NCBI RefSeq assembly: GCF_043876815.1
Contig: NZ_JBAWKA010000007.1
Coordinates: 1-64,000, forward strand
Length of the DNA stretch: 64,000 bases
Direction of reading: 5' to 3'
From: Gaetbulibacter_A sp043876815
Lineage (GTDB): Bacteria; Bacteroidota; Bacteroidia; Flavobacteriales; Flavobacteriaceae
Numbering within the stretch: position 1 is the stretch's first letter; each line of letters begins with the position of its first letter. Position numbers and translations under genes: made by a program. The notes beneath the pieces were generated by a model. The model saw nothing but the letters and a program-made list of their open reading frames with translations, was not told where the DNA came from and did not search any database. Below are positions 36,501 through 44,866 of this stretch, in pieces.

Positions 36501-38252
36501 AACCGATACATTCGTCATAGCATGCCCACTTACCGTTGGAGCACCATTACCAAAATACTCCGAAAATAGAAGTCCGTTAGGCGCACCATCATCAGCATTG
36601 GTTTTAAAGGCAATGTATCTGAAAGGGATATTTGATGCTCCGTTCGCACTGGTAATTATAATATTGGCATCTCCCGTTCCAGTAGATTTAAATACAATGA
36701 TCTCTGTAGGATCTCCATTAAAATTAACCCGATTGTTTCCAACCAGTAAACGGCCTGCGTTATCAACCACATAAATATCCAGATCGTTGTTTGCTCCAAG
36801 TTCATTTTCTTGAGAAGCAGCATCCTCCTTCCATTGCAAGGCAATTAAATAGGTTCCCGGAACAACACTTATTTTTTGAAAATAATCTTCACTGCCATCA
36901 GCATTCACTCCAAAAACATGGGCTCTGGTTGGGCTACCTGAAGGAATAAAATTAGTTAAAGGCGTCGTGGAAGATGAATTAAAAATAGCTTGAAATCCTT
37001 TATTGGCAATATTTCCTGCTGATGTATAATGAAAATTTCCCGGCGTACCTGAAAACGTATTTATTTCTTCGGATATGCGTCCTTCACCAAAGAAGGGCTC
37101 GGTAATAAATGTTATATCATCAACAATAATATCGCAACCGGCAAGTGCAAGGGCTTTAAACCCCAGCTCAAATTCTCTGGGAGAAGCTGTTGCCGAATGA
37201 AATGCCAGAGAGGTACCCGGCGCCACATCATGGATGAGTTGCAACATAGCGCGGCCTTCATCGGTTGCTTTGTATTCATTATCCTTTAATACCTCAACAT
37301 TACCAGGTAATTCGCCATTAGCAACATCAATGGCCGCATAAGCCGGTGCTCCAAGCGCCATATCGTAACTATCTGATAGCACCCCTATTTTAACACCGGT
37401 TCCGTCTACGGGGAGAATATTACCTTCACTATCAATTAACCTAAATGACTCTCGAACGGCATCCGACTTTTGTGCGCCGTCTCCCTGAGTCATCACGCCT
37501 CCAGCATTATTGTATGCGGGATAAACTGGTCTGGCAAAATTTATAATGTTATCGTAACTGTTTAAAGCGCATAAATCAAAGGTGTTAAAATACACATCAA
37601 TGGACGCCAAATTGGCGTATTTTGTAATATCAAATAAAAAATCAGCATCAGGAATATTAAAAGGCGCACCACGCAATAGATTAAGAACCTCTTGCATTTT
37701 ATTCGCTTTGGGAACGATTTCAATTAAAACCTTTCCTGAATTAACCTGAAAAATAACTGAAGAAGGTATATCGCCGGCAACATTATCACACAAGGCCGAT
37801 AATTCCTGACCAATTAAATTAAACGATTTACCGTTATTTCCAACCACCGGAAATATAAATCCATCTTCTGGGCTGCACTTTGCGGAATTAGCATTCGCAT
37901 AAACAGTATGGGTGTTCCCATTACTGATAATGGTCCATTCTACTATGTCGTGAGCTCCAAATTCTTTGGTGAACACTTTTTCGTTTGTTCCGGGCTTAAA
38001 TTTATTGAGACCTTTAGCAACTTTTTTGCCGTTGTTAGTTTTTATAATACTTAATGATTCATCCAGAACAACCTCTTTATTTGTAGGGTTATCATAACTG
38101 AAGGTAGCCTGATACAGGCCATTCCCTATATCTTTAACACAATAAAGAACGGGTTCTATATCCTTGCTCTTCTGGGCGAATGTGTTTAATGAAAAGCATA
38201 CACCGAACAGTATAAGCACAACGCACTTTGTAAAAGCATAATTATTATTCAT
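33555..38252 (-). CDS. Giant subtilase-like secreted protein with MBG-type domains and T9SS tail
   Basis: The 1565-residue protein has a signal peptide (ending near AQ, residue 27). A subtilisin-like region (about 285-670) shows catalytic-type D294 in 'VLSDSYD' and S653 in 'GTSAAAPHAA'. At the usual His position the sequence reads DEGRAMLQLIHDVAPG, so E332 replaces His. An IPT/TIG-like segment (about 725-815) and MBG-type domains (about 830-1390) follow. One MBG-like region is interrupted by seven KFEALVS repeats (991-1103). A T9SS sorting domain ends the protein ('YTLYPNPVLTTLYV...'). It is exported to the cell surface or medium. Only 7 bp separate it from the cyclase gene, so they probably share a transcript. 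It may be an atypical peptidase or an inactive adhesin-like protein. Confidence 0.82.
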   Translation of the reverse strand: MNNNYAFTKCVVLILFGVCFSLNTFAQKSKDIEPVLYCVKDIGNGLYQATFSYDNPTNKEVVLDESLSIIKTNNGKKVAKGLNKFKPGTNEKVFTKEFGAHDIVEWTIISNGNTHTVYANANSAKCSPEDGFIFPVVGNNGKSFNLIGQELSALCDNVAGDIPSSVIFQVNSGKVLIEIVPKANKMQEVLNLLRGAPFNIPDADFLFDITKYANLASIDVYFNTFDLCALNSYDNIINFARPVYPAYNNAGGVMTQGDGAQKSDAVRESFRLIDSEGNILPVDGTGVKIGVLSDSYDMALGAPAYAAIDVANGELPGNVEVLKDNEYKATDEGRAMLQLIHDVAPGTSLAFHSATASPREFELGFKALALAGCDIIVDDITFITEPFFGEGRISEEINTFSGTPGNFHYTSAGNIANKGFQAIFNSSSTTPLTNFIPSGSPTRAHVFGVNADGSEDYFQKISVVPGTYLIALQWKEDAASQENELGANNDLDIYVVDNAGRLLVGNNRVNFNGDPTEIIVFKSTGTGDANIIITSANGASNIPFRYIAFKTNADDGAPNGLLFSEYFGNGAPTVSGHAMTNVSVTVGAVDYRYADNPIAESFSSYGGLLKDGTFLDIDMYAPDGGNTASTTVGQLATCDTCDKDDKLNFYGTSAAAPHAAAAMALLKPALPYWYPDGSGGSTFTTLEALNTFKNSGTTFTTRDGSLGQFLNALNAFKSLAAQTAKITSLTVLNGNPGAEPITLSIIGDYFPTKDTDPYPSKLYFDGQEIIDFEVVSDSQIIATIPAFTGNPDLQIYTEAKPGTQGNGGFSDPVKILPDGTIAINIVPDNSVYEYGQDISLTYQVDGLPPEVVDPTLSYPEIMASLGFPSVKLSSGADAKLAEGGYPIVFDYVIKPSFETELSQELANTYKVNFISGYINPDPDIGKVGYLTVTKKDLDITIPTDLIYTYGDPIDFLFNYDFDGTGISNIDAFKSLIQQTHASDFKDGIPNKFEALVSKFEALVSNYDMSFLNGGSWTATGRTIQNKFEALVSGMNVINLYNENFINYISAREAFDNGTTNKFEALVSKFEALVSAEDLFAGDVLIGIENKFEALVSKFEALVSADNTDRPYEQYAQVFSIVDAEDAPPEDGSDPDRSISEIYALNMITGIDVTHPEEDSHYIYPGAFLNEMSANFNIIYSAGLMRINPRDLNVKTRNLTVAYGEPVTEAILLDRTTFEGWAFEGDAQESVETVFPDGVPFYFVKDGIEYELSDLKALGDYTMKIRDPHNYAISSTHDTNYGTLSITKATLNLTISPDDLIVSQGTIPELIFDFEGFVYDENESTVFPEGIPYYLVDEYGTTYNNTNVPGAYYVELDDTENYIIVYNETHLFVNPADENARRVRSYSDCVRYDPSATNGMPYTSVFRYENDNDFPVYVNVGPENFLTGTAFSGQLPTVFMPGSGTFEIKFDGNQLIWSLTTFEGTHKSSVSSSSTSESGTCDAKLDGAYTLYPNPVLTTLYVKQNTLETGARVQVFDMYGYLKIDAGGFPSPLATVEIDMMQMASGFYVVRITSDSDIRTYSIIKE
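34944..35282 (-). repeat. KFEALVS heptapeptide repeats inside the subtilase-like gene
   Basis: Seven exact KFEALVS units occur at residues 991, 998, 1026, 1061, 1068, 1090 and 1097, often as NKFEALVSKFEALVS doublets separated by 14 to 28 variable residues. DNA of the units differs at silent sites (for example agCTTCaaa versus agCCTCgaa), so the amino-acid sequence has been kept while the DNA drifted. The region falls within an MBG-like domain. Confidence 0.92.
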
Positions 38253-38700
38253 AACGAGGGAGTTATAGATTAATTAATAATGGTGGTAAAATCAATTACT
38301 TGACTGTACCTCGTTTAAAAAATTAATTAAAAAGAACTATGCTTTTAAAAGCGTATATCTTTTCAACAGTATTAGAAATTCGTAGGGGAGAAGAAGTAAA
38401 AATAAACTAAATTTAGAGAATAATTATTAACAAATGTTTAGGTTACAATATATTTGACAAATACCTGTGTTAATTGTTAAAATTTTTGGTTTTCAATATC
38501 TTTATTGTCAATTTTTTATTGAATTGATAACAAATTAAGCTTTTGACGTAATTTATTTTTATGTTTTTGGCGCTTATTTAGAAATTCTACAATCTGTAGA
38601 TATCATCTTTAAAATAAAAAAGATGTTTTTTACCTAATTCTATTCATTTCTATATGTTAAAATCTTGGTTTTAAGTTTTACTTAATTGAAATTCAAATTT
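38253..38700. other. AT-rich promoter region of the leftward subtilase-cyclase operon
   Basis: About 450 bp without a recognisable gene on either strand, very rich in A and T. It must carry the promoter for the gene starting at 38252. No clear operator or hairpin was identified. On its right it abuts the cupin pseudogene. Confidence 0.5.
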
Positions 38701-39181
38701 TTACTTTACATTCAACTTTTCAGCCACGCTGTCATAACATTCCAAAGAGAGAACTTCCGTCCAGGTTGTTGGTTCGGTTCCTCCATATAATGCTAAGTAA
38801 GTCACATCGTTTTCTTTGAACGATGCGTGCCAATGTTCTGTTTCCTTATCACAAGTAATAACATCCCCTGCTTTCATTATGATAGGTTCCTTCCCTCTTT
38901 ACTGATAATACCCCTTACCTTCAACAACGATCAGAACTTGAGGCGTAGTGTTTATGCCAATCTAAAGTAGAATTAGCTTTAAAAGTTGCTTTTGTAATGT
39001 TGTAATTAATATCTCTATCTCCATCTGCATGAACCAAGGAACTTAACCATGCCTCACAAATATAATAGGTGTTAGGTGCTTTGGTTCCCTCATCTTTGAA
39101 GGAGTGTATTTCTTAATCTGAATTTTGAGATAGACTTAGGATGGGAGTCATCATTAACAAGATGGCGGTAAATACTTTCAC
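38701..39181 (-). pseudogene. Decayed secreted cupin-domain gene
   Basis: Read leftward, GTG 39181 starts a signal-peptide-like MKVFTAILLMMTPILSLSQ. An in-frame TAA follows soon after 'QNSD'. Past this stop the frame resumes as HSFKDEGTKAPNTYYICEAW and ends in 'STLDWHKH'. A frameshift is then needed to reach 'TPQVLIVVEGKGYYQ', another in-frame TAA follows, and the remainder 'GDVITCDKETEHWHASF' to 'YDSVAEKLNVK' runs to a stop at 38701. The conserved cupin blocks (GKGYY...GD...HWH) show a small secreted cupin of about 155 residues. Two stops and one frameshift make a functional product very unlikely. Function of the intact form is unknown; related cupins are sugar- or metal-binding enzymes. Confidence 0.8.
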
Positions 39182-39390
39182 AACGAATTTTTTAGTTGAT
39201 CTATAAATATATTGAAAATTTAAAAGAAAATTTGCAACATAAAAAGCTTCTTCCCTTTTTCCATAACTTCAAATCTTGGGTATACTATGACTTCTTAATT
39301 ACCTGTATTTGGGCGGATTATCCCCTTAATTAAAATGGATAATATTCTACATTTACCACCAGCCTTAAAACCAACTTTATCAACATTCTT

Positions 39391-41268
39391 ATGAGAAATG
39401 AACTTTTAACCTTCCTGATTTTAGTAAGCACTTTAAGTGTTAATTCACAGGATTTAGCATGGACTGGAAATGCGTCCAACAGTGATTTCTTTGATGAAGA
39501 AAACTGGCAAAATTCTAGCACGAATCTTCCACCTTCTGCAGGAACCATAGATCCGAACCAAGCCATAAATATAAATTTACAAATTAGTGATGCCGGACTT
39601 ACTGAGATCGTTGCAACCGGAGTAATAAATTTAGGGACAGGAACCCTTTCTATAACCAATTCCTCTTTAAAGGCCAATGCAATTTCCTCAGGCAGTCTAG
39701 TTATTAACGGCGACGCCTATTTGACTCTAAGTGACACTAGTCCGCTTCAAAATAATGTGTCTGTAAACTTCACTTCTGATGTTGGTTGGATCAGAACATT
39801 GAGTAAAAAGCCTTCAGAAATATTAAATGATCATCTTAGTCAATTTGCTATTAATAGTTCAGCCGCAGTATACCAATCCAATCTCAGGTTAGATAATTAT
39901 TATTCCAATGGCACTATTATTCGAGGCAACCAATTAACAGCAAATGCCCTTTCAGTTTATAACAACACCTTTTTAGGTGGAACTTCGTCTGGTATAACAA
40001 CGGATGTCGTACATAACGGAACTGGAATTCCAAACAATATGAATGATAATATAGAGTCATTCGTTTTGAAAAAGGGCTATATGGCTACCTTCGCCATACT
40101 GGAAGACGGCACAGGCAAGAGTAAAAATTATATAGCCTCAGAAGAAGATCTTATTATTAATGAACTGCCTTCGTATCTCGCAAATGATATTTCTTTTATT
40201 AGAGTTGTGCCCTGGAATTGGGTCACCAAAAAAGGAGTGGGTGGCGTTTACGATGGTATAGACCATAGCTGGTATTACAATTGGGGCAATGGGAATAATT
40301 CAAATTTACCAAGGGAATACGCCCCAATGTCCTGGGGATATGGCGGTGCAAATGATGACGCTGATATTACTAATTACAAATCAAAGTATAAGGTTACTCA
40401 TGTACTGGCCTTTAATGAATCAGACCAATGCGATAAACAGTCCGGACAATATAATAACCTTTGTGATACAGATGTAGCCGTAAGCACCTATAAAAATTTA
40501 ATGAAAACAGGTTTACGGCTGGTATCGCCCAGTTGCACGGAAAACGCTCCTTTTGGCTGGCTTAAAGAGTTTCACGACAAAGCCAATGCACAGGACATAA
40601 GAATTGACGTTATTGGAGTACACTGGTATGACTGGGGATCAAACCCTGCAAGCTCACCAAATGCAAATCCTGAAAATGTATTTAATCGATTTAAAAATTA
40701 TCTGCAACGCGTTTATGATTTATATGGTTTACCAATTTGGATCACTGAATTTAATGCCAATCCTAATAGAAGTACAGCTACTAATTATGCGTTTATGCAG
40801 TTGGCCTTGCCATATTTAGAAACCCTGGATTACGTTGAAAGATACTGTTGGTATCAGCCCAATTCGGGAGTTGCAGATTATTACACAGACGCCAATCAAA
40901 CTACTTTAACAGATGTTGGGGTTTATTATAATAATCAAAGCGCAACACCATCTGTTCCTGAAGCTAGCCTCGCAGCAGATAGCAACTTGGATATTTACTA
41001 TGCCAATTCATTATCAATAGATGAGGTTTCAACATCCACAATCGTCTTATTCCCTAATCCATCCACTGGATATATTAGGTTAAGATCATCAGCCTCTATG
41101 GCATCTTATAAAATTTATAATACGACTGGTCAATTGATACAGAGTGTCTGGAATTTGGATACCAATGAAACAGAAATAAATCTTAGAAATCATAACACAG
41201 GCCTTTATTTCATCTTGGTGAAAGACACTACGGGCAATATATTCTCTGAGAAACTGCTTTTAAATTAA
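39391..41268 (+). CDS. GH128-like (Asl1-type) glycosidase with T9SS tail
   Basis: The 625-residue protein has a signal peptide (MRNELLTFLILVSTLSVNSQ) and an N-terminal beta module (about 21-200, 'DLAWTGNASNSDFFDEENW'). A TIM-barrel domain of the Glyco_hydro_cc/GH128 type (about 225-490) follows, and a T9SS sorting domain (about 550-625) ends the protein. Catalytic candidates are the acid/base E343 in 'LAFNESDQ' and the nucleophile E453 in 'WITEFN'; 'VIGVHWYDWG' and 'RYCWYQP' complete the family pattern. GH128 enzymes cleave beta-1,3-glucans such as laminarin or curdlan. It stands alone rather than in the susCD operon and is followed by a bidirectional terminator. Family placement is good; beta-1,3-glucan as substrate is inferred from the family. 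Confidence 0.82.
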   Translation: MRNELLTFLILVSTLSVNSQDLAWTGNASNSDFFDEENWQNSSTNLPPSAGTIDPNQAININLQISDAGLTEIVATGVINLGTGTLSITNSSLKANAISSGSLVINGDAYLTLSDTSPLQNNVSVNFTSDVGWIRTLSKKPSEILNDHLSQFAINSSAAVYQSNLRLDNYYSNGTIIRGNQLTANALSVYNNTFLGGTSSGITTDVVHNGTGIPNNMNDNIESFVLKKGYMATFAILEDGTGKSKNYIASEEDLIINELPSYLANDISFIRVVPWNWVTKKGVGGVYDGIDHSWYYNWGNGNNSNLPREYAPMSWGYGGANDDADITNYKSKYKVTHVLAFNESDQCDKQSGQYNNLCDTDVAVSTYKNLMKTGLRLVSPSCTENAPFGWLKEFHDKANAQDIRIDVIGVHWYDWGSNPASSPNANPENVFNRFKNYLQRVYDLYGLPIWITEFNANPNRSTATNYAFMQLALPYLETLDYVERYCWYQPNSGVADYYTDANQTTLTDVGVYYNNQSATPSVPEASLAADSNLDIYYANSLSIDEVSTSTIVLFPNPSTGYIRLRSSASMASYKIYNTTGQLIQSVWNLDTNETEINLRNHNTGLYFILVKDTTGNIFSEKLLLN

Positions 41269-41327
41269 ATGGATGATTTTGATGAATTCATTATTTGAAT
41301 TCAGTAAAAAGCAAAACAATACAAAAA

Positions 41328-41383
41328 GCCTCTACATTTCTGTAGAGGCTTTTAATTTTTGCCTCCTCTCAAAGGCTCGAACC
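41328..41383. terminator. Terminator with tRNA 3'-end-like relic (copy A)
   Basis: A perfect stem, GCCTCTACA and TGTAGAGGC (41328-41349), is flanked by A-run and T-run and should stop transcription in both directions. It is followed by a sequence resembling the reverse of a tRNA 3' end (TCGAACC at 41377-41383). The same cassette recurs at 48373, 49020, 51839, 53864 and next to tRNA-Asn at 54536. Confidence 0.8.
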
Positions 41384-41555
41384 AAATATTATAAAAATCA
41401 ATCATCAATAAACTAATAATTGTCTACTGGCCATATTACCTTGATTAATAGATCTATTTTATGAAGGCAAAAAACCTTACTACTAAATTAAAATCCTGAT
41501 TAATTTAAAAATTGTAAAAAAAAAACTATCTTTCAAAGAACTAACTATCAAACAT

Positions 41556-44500
41556 TTGGATTTCAAATTATTTTCTCAATCTCGAGGATCAAAGTTATCT
41601 TTTCCCTTATTTATTCTATTATTAACATTAGGGTGTTCCGGTATTTTGCCCAAGGAAATTACAAGTGCTTATGAGTCTTTGCCAGAAATTGTAGACTATA
41701 ATTTTCATATCAAGCCTATTCTATCGGATCGGTGTTATACATGTCACGGTCCCGATGACAATACTAGAAAGGCGGGGTTAAGACTTGATATAGAAGAGGA
41801 GGCGTTTAAAAAATTGGCTTCTGGAAATCGCGCTTTTGTTAAGAACAATTTGAGTAAAAGCGAAGCCATACATCGCCTGCTTAGTAATGATCCTAATGTC
41901 ATGATGCCCCCACCAGATTCAGAACTCAAGTTATCTGACCGTGAAATTGCCATGATTGCCAAATGGATAGAGCAAGACGCTGAATGGAAAGAGCATTGGT
42001 CATTTCTCGCCCTATTAAATCCTAAAGTTCCTGAGCTTAACAATGAATGGACACGTTACAATGAAATAGATAGTTACATTCAAAATAATTTATTGCAACT
42101 CGGTCTAAAACCATCTCCCCAAACAGATAAAGAGCACCTTATTAGGAGAGTGACTATGGACCTTACCGGTTTACCACCAACCGTTGAAGATATTGATACC
42201 TTTTTAAATGATAATTCTGAAGACGCTTACGAAAAGGTAGTGGATCGTTTATTGAAAAGTGATGCCTGTGCCGAACGCCTGACCCAAGAATGGATGGATG
42301 TATCACGTTATTCCGACTCACATGGTATTTCATTTGATGGCTACCGTACTTCATGGCCATTTAGAGATTGGGTGATTAAGGCCTTTAAAAATAACATGCC
42401 ATATGATAAGTTTGTTACTCATCAGCTTGCTGGTGATCTTATTCCTAACGCTGACGAACAGTCCAAAATAGCAACTGCTTTTGTAAGAATGAATCCTTTA
42501 GAAGGTTCTGGGGGTTCCATCCCGGAAGAGTTCCGAGTTGAATATGTCAACGAAAGAGCTGGAGTTGCAGGAACAGCACTTCTTGGGCTCACAGTTGAAT
42601 GTGCTAAATGCCATGATCATAAATTTGATCCCATTACGCAAAAGGAATTTTATCAAATGTCCGCTTTTTTCAACAACACCATGGAATATGGTTTGGCACC
42701 AGTAGATTCTGACCGAGCACCGACACTTGTTCTTCTAAGTGACAAAGAGAAATCCCAGATCAACACTTATATGGAATTGCTTGAGGTTGAAGAAAAAGAA
42801 CTTGGAAATCTAGAAAAAATAGCTTCTTCAAGTTATAACAAGCCACTGCCAAAAGTTTCGGTTTCAGATCCTATTGGATATTATCCGTTCAATACCCTAA
42901 AATTTTACAAAAAAGAAATCAAGAAAAAGAAAAAGGAAGAAGACAAGGACGATAAAAATAAAGACAAGGAAAAAAAGGAGGAGGTAAAAAATAAAGAGTT
43001 TAAGGAATTGCAATTGCTTGACAACAACAAGGAAGCAGAAGCCAATTTAAAAATTACACTTACCGATGGAAAATATGGTAAGGCCGCATATTTTAATGAA
43101 GAATATGATAACATATCACTTCGCAAAATAGGTGAGTTTGAACATTACGACCCCTTTAGTGTTAGCACTTGGATAAAAACCGAAAAAGATTCGGTAGGGT
43201 CGTCACAAACCATTATTGGCAACTCAGGCACCATATTACAATTCCACCGTGGTTGGGAACTGGCATTGGATTCTACCAACCATGTTAAAGTGCGATTTAT
43301 CCACCGTTTGCCCGATGAGGTTATTTCTGTAAGTTCTTTAACGACAATTTCTGCTAATCAATGGCAGCATATAGGATTAACTTATGACGGTAGCAAATCT
43401 GCAAAAGGCATCTCTATTTTTGTAAATGGAAAAAAAGTAAAAACAAAAACCCATTTTGATCAATTAAAAAGGTCGATTATTCCAATTACTCTAGATATGA
43501 AGCGCGATTCCCTTCCTTTAGTAGTTGGTAAAAGCAATAGATTATGGACTGAGGATCTAGGATTGTTTCAAGGTGCTATTGATGAAATAAAAATCTATGA
43601 CCGTCAATTATCTAAATGGGAAATAGCCGCTTTAGGAGAGGCCGAAATAAATAAGGATTCTGAAGAAATCAAGAAGGAGTACTGGTTCTTAAAAGATAAA
43701 AGTTTAGATTCAAAAAGAAATAAGATCCGTGAAACGAGAATGAAAATCAGTAAGATTCTCGACAGTGCAAACGAACTGATGATCATGGAAGATATGAGTG
43801 TGCCCCGAAAGACTTATGTCTTGGAAAAAGGTCTTTATAATCAACATGGAGAGGTTGTCGAGCCTGGTGGGATTAATAAAGTACTTCCATATAGTAATGA
43901 TTTGCCTAAAAACAGATTGGGACTTGCCAAATGGCTTTTCGACGAAAAGAATCCTATTGTTCCTCGAGTAGCAGTTAACCGGTATTGGCAAATGATATTT
44001 GGTCAGGGATTGGTCAAAACAGCTGAAAACTTTGGAAGTCAGGGTGAACGACCAAGCCATCCAGATTTACTAGATTGGCTTGCTGTTGATTTTACGGAAC
44101 ATGGCTGGGATTTAAGGCATACCATTAAGCAAATGGTTATGTCGCATACTTACAGGCAAACGTCGTATTGTCCTGAAGACTTAAGAGCAATGGATCCGGA
44201 AAATAAATATTTAGCGAGAAGCCCTTCGTATCGTTGGCCTGCTGAAATGATCCGGGATAATACATTGAAAGCTAGTGGCCTACTTGTTCAAGATGTAGGA
44301 GGCCCTAGTGTTAAACCATATCAACCAGAAGGGCTATGGGAAGAATTAGGCATGGCTTCAAAGAAACTTGGAAAATATGAACCAGACAAAGGAAAGAATT
44401 TATACCGCCGGAGTTTATACACCTTTTCCAGACGGTTTGCTCCAAACCCTTCAATGATCAATTTTGATGCAACTTCAAGAGAAATATGTACTATAAGAAG

Positions 44501-44861
44501 AAGCACAACAAGTACGCCTTTGCAAGCACTTACTCTTTTAAACGATCCACAGTTTGTTGAAGCATACAGGGTGTTATCGGAAAAAGTTCAAAAACAATTT
44601 CCAGAAAATGTAAATCAGCAAATTGAATTGGCATTTAGGTGTTCCACAGGTATTAAACCTAATAAAGACCAATTAATTGTACTTAATGAACAATACCAGC
44701 AGTCTCTTGAGCAATTTAAAAAAGAACCAACCATGGCAGATTCCATTTTGTCCGTCGGAGAGACGCCTTTCGATAAAGTGCTTTCCAAAGAAAAAACGGC
44801 TGCTATGGCTCTCGTAGTAAGTACAATATTCAATTTTGACGAAACTTATATGAAACGATAA
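41556..44861 (+). CDS. DUF1549/DUF1553 (PSD1-type) lipoprotein with cytochrome-c and LamG domains
   Basis: The 1101-residue protein starts at TTG 41556, which gives a good lipoprotein signal (LLLTLGC, Cys 27). Domains in order: a Planctomycete-type cytochrome c segment with C60-x-x-C63-H64; DUF1549 (about 155-385) including a second CxxCH in 'ECAKCHDHKFDP'; a Lys/Glu-rich linker (about 455-485); a LamG domain (about 490-690, ending 'FQGAIDEIKIYDRQL'); and DUF1553 (about 780-1055). These proteins accompany DUF1501 partners in Planctomycetes and polysaccharide-degrading Bacteroidota; no reaction has been assigned. The next gene begins 5 bp after its stop and a third follows with overlap, forming an operon. 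Heme attachment at the CxxCH motifs is likely but not proven. Confidence 0.85.
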   Translation: MDFKLFSQSRGSKLSFPLFILLLTLGCSGILPKEITSAYESLPEIVDYNFHIKPILSDRCYTCHGPDDNTRKAGLRLDIEEEAFKKLASGNRAFVKNNLSKSEAIHRLLSNDPNVMMPPPDSELKLSDREIAMIAKWIEQDAEWKEHWSFLALLNPKVPELNNEWTRYNEIDSYIQNNLLQLGLKPSPQTDKEHLIRRVTMDLTGLPPTVEDIDTFLNDNSEDAYEKVVDRLLKSDACAERLTQEWMDVSRYSDSHGISFDGYRTSWPFRDWVIKAFKNNMPYDKFVTHQLAGDLIPNADEQSKIATAFVRMNPLEGSGGSIPEEFRVEYVNERAGVAGTALLGLTVECAKCHDHKFDPITQKEFYQMSAFFNNTMEYGLAPVDSDRAPTLVLLSDKEKSQINTYMELLEVEEKELGNLEKIASSSYNKPLPKVSVSDPIGYYPFNTLKFYKKEIKKKKKEEDKDDKNKDKEKKEEVKNKEFKELQLLDNNKEAEANLKITLTDGKYGKAAYFNEEYDNISLRKIGEFEHYDPFSVSTWIKTEKDSVGSSQTIIGNSGTILQFHRGWELALDSTNHVKVRFIHRLPDEVISVSSLTTISANQWQHIGLTYDGSKSAKGISIFVNGKKVKTKTHFDQLKRSIIPITLDMKRDSLPLVVGKSNRLWTEDLGLFQGAIDEIKIYDRQLSKWEIAALGEAEINKDSEEIKKEYWFLKDKSLDSKRNKIRETRMKISKILDSANELMIMEDMSVPRKTYVLEKGLYNQHGEVVEPGGINKVLPYSNDLPKNRLGLAKWLFDEKNPIVPRVAVNRYWQMIFGQGLVKTAENFGSQGERPSHPDLLDWLAVDFTEHGWDLRHTIKQMVMSHTYRQTSYCPEDLRAMDPENKYLARSPSYRWPAEMIRDNTLKASGLLVQDVGGPSVKPYQPEGLWEELGMASKKLGKYEPDKGKNLYRRSLYTFSRRFAPNPSMINFDATSREICTIRRSTTSTPLQALTLLNDPQFVEAYRVLSEKVQKQFPENVNQQIELAFRCSTGIKPNKDQLIVLNEQYQQSLEQFKKEPTMADSILSVGETPFDKVLSKEKTAAMALVVSTIFNFDETYMKR

Positions 44862-44866
44862 CAAAT

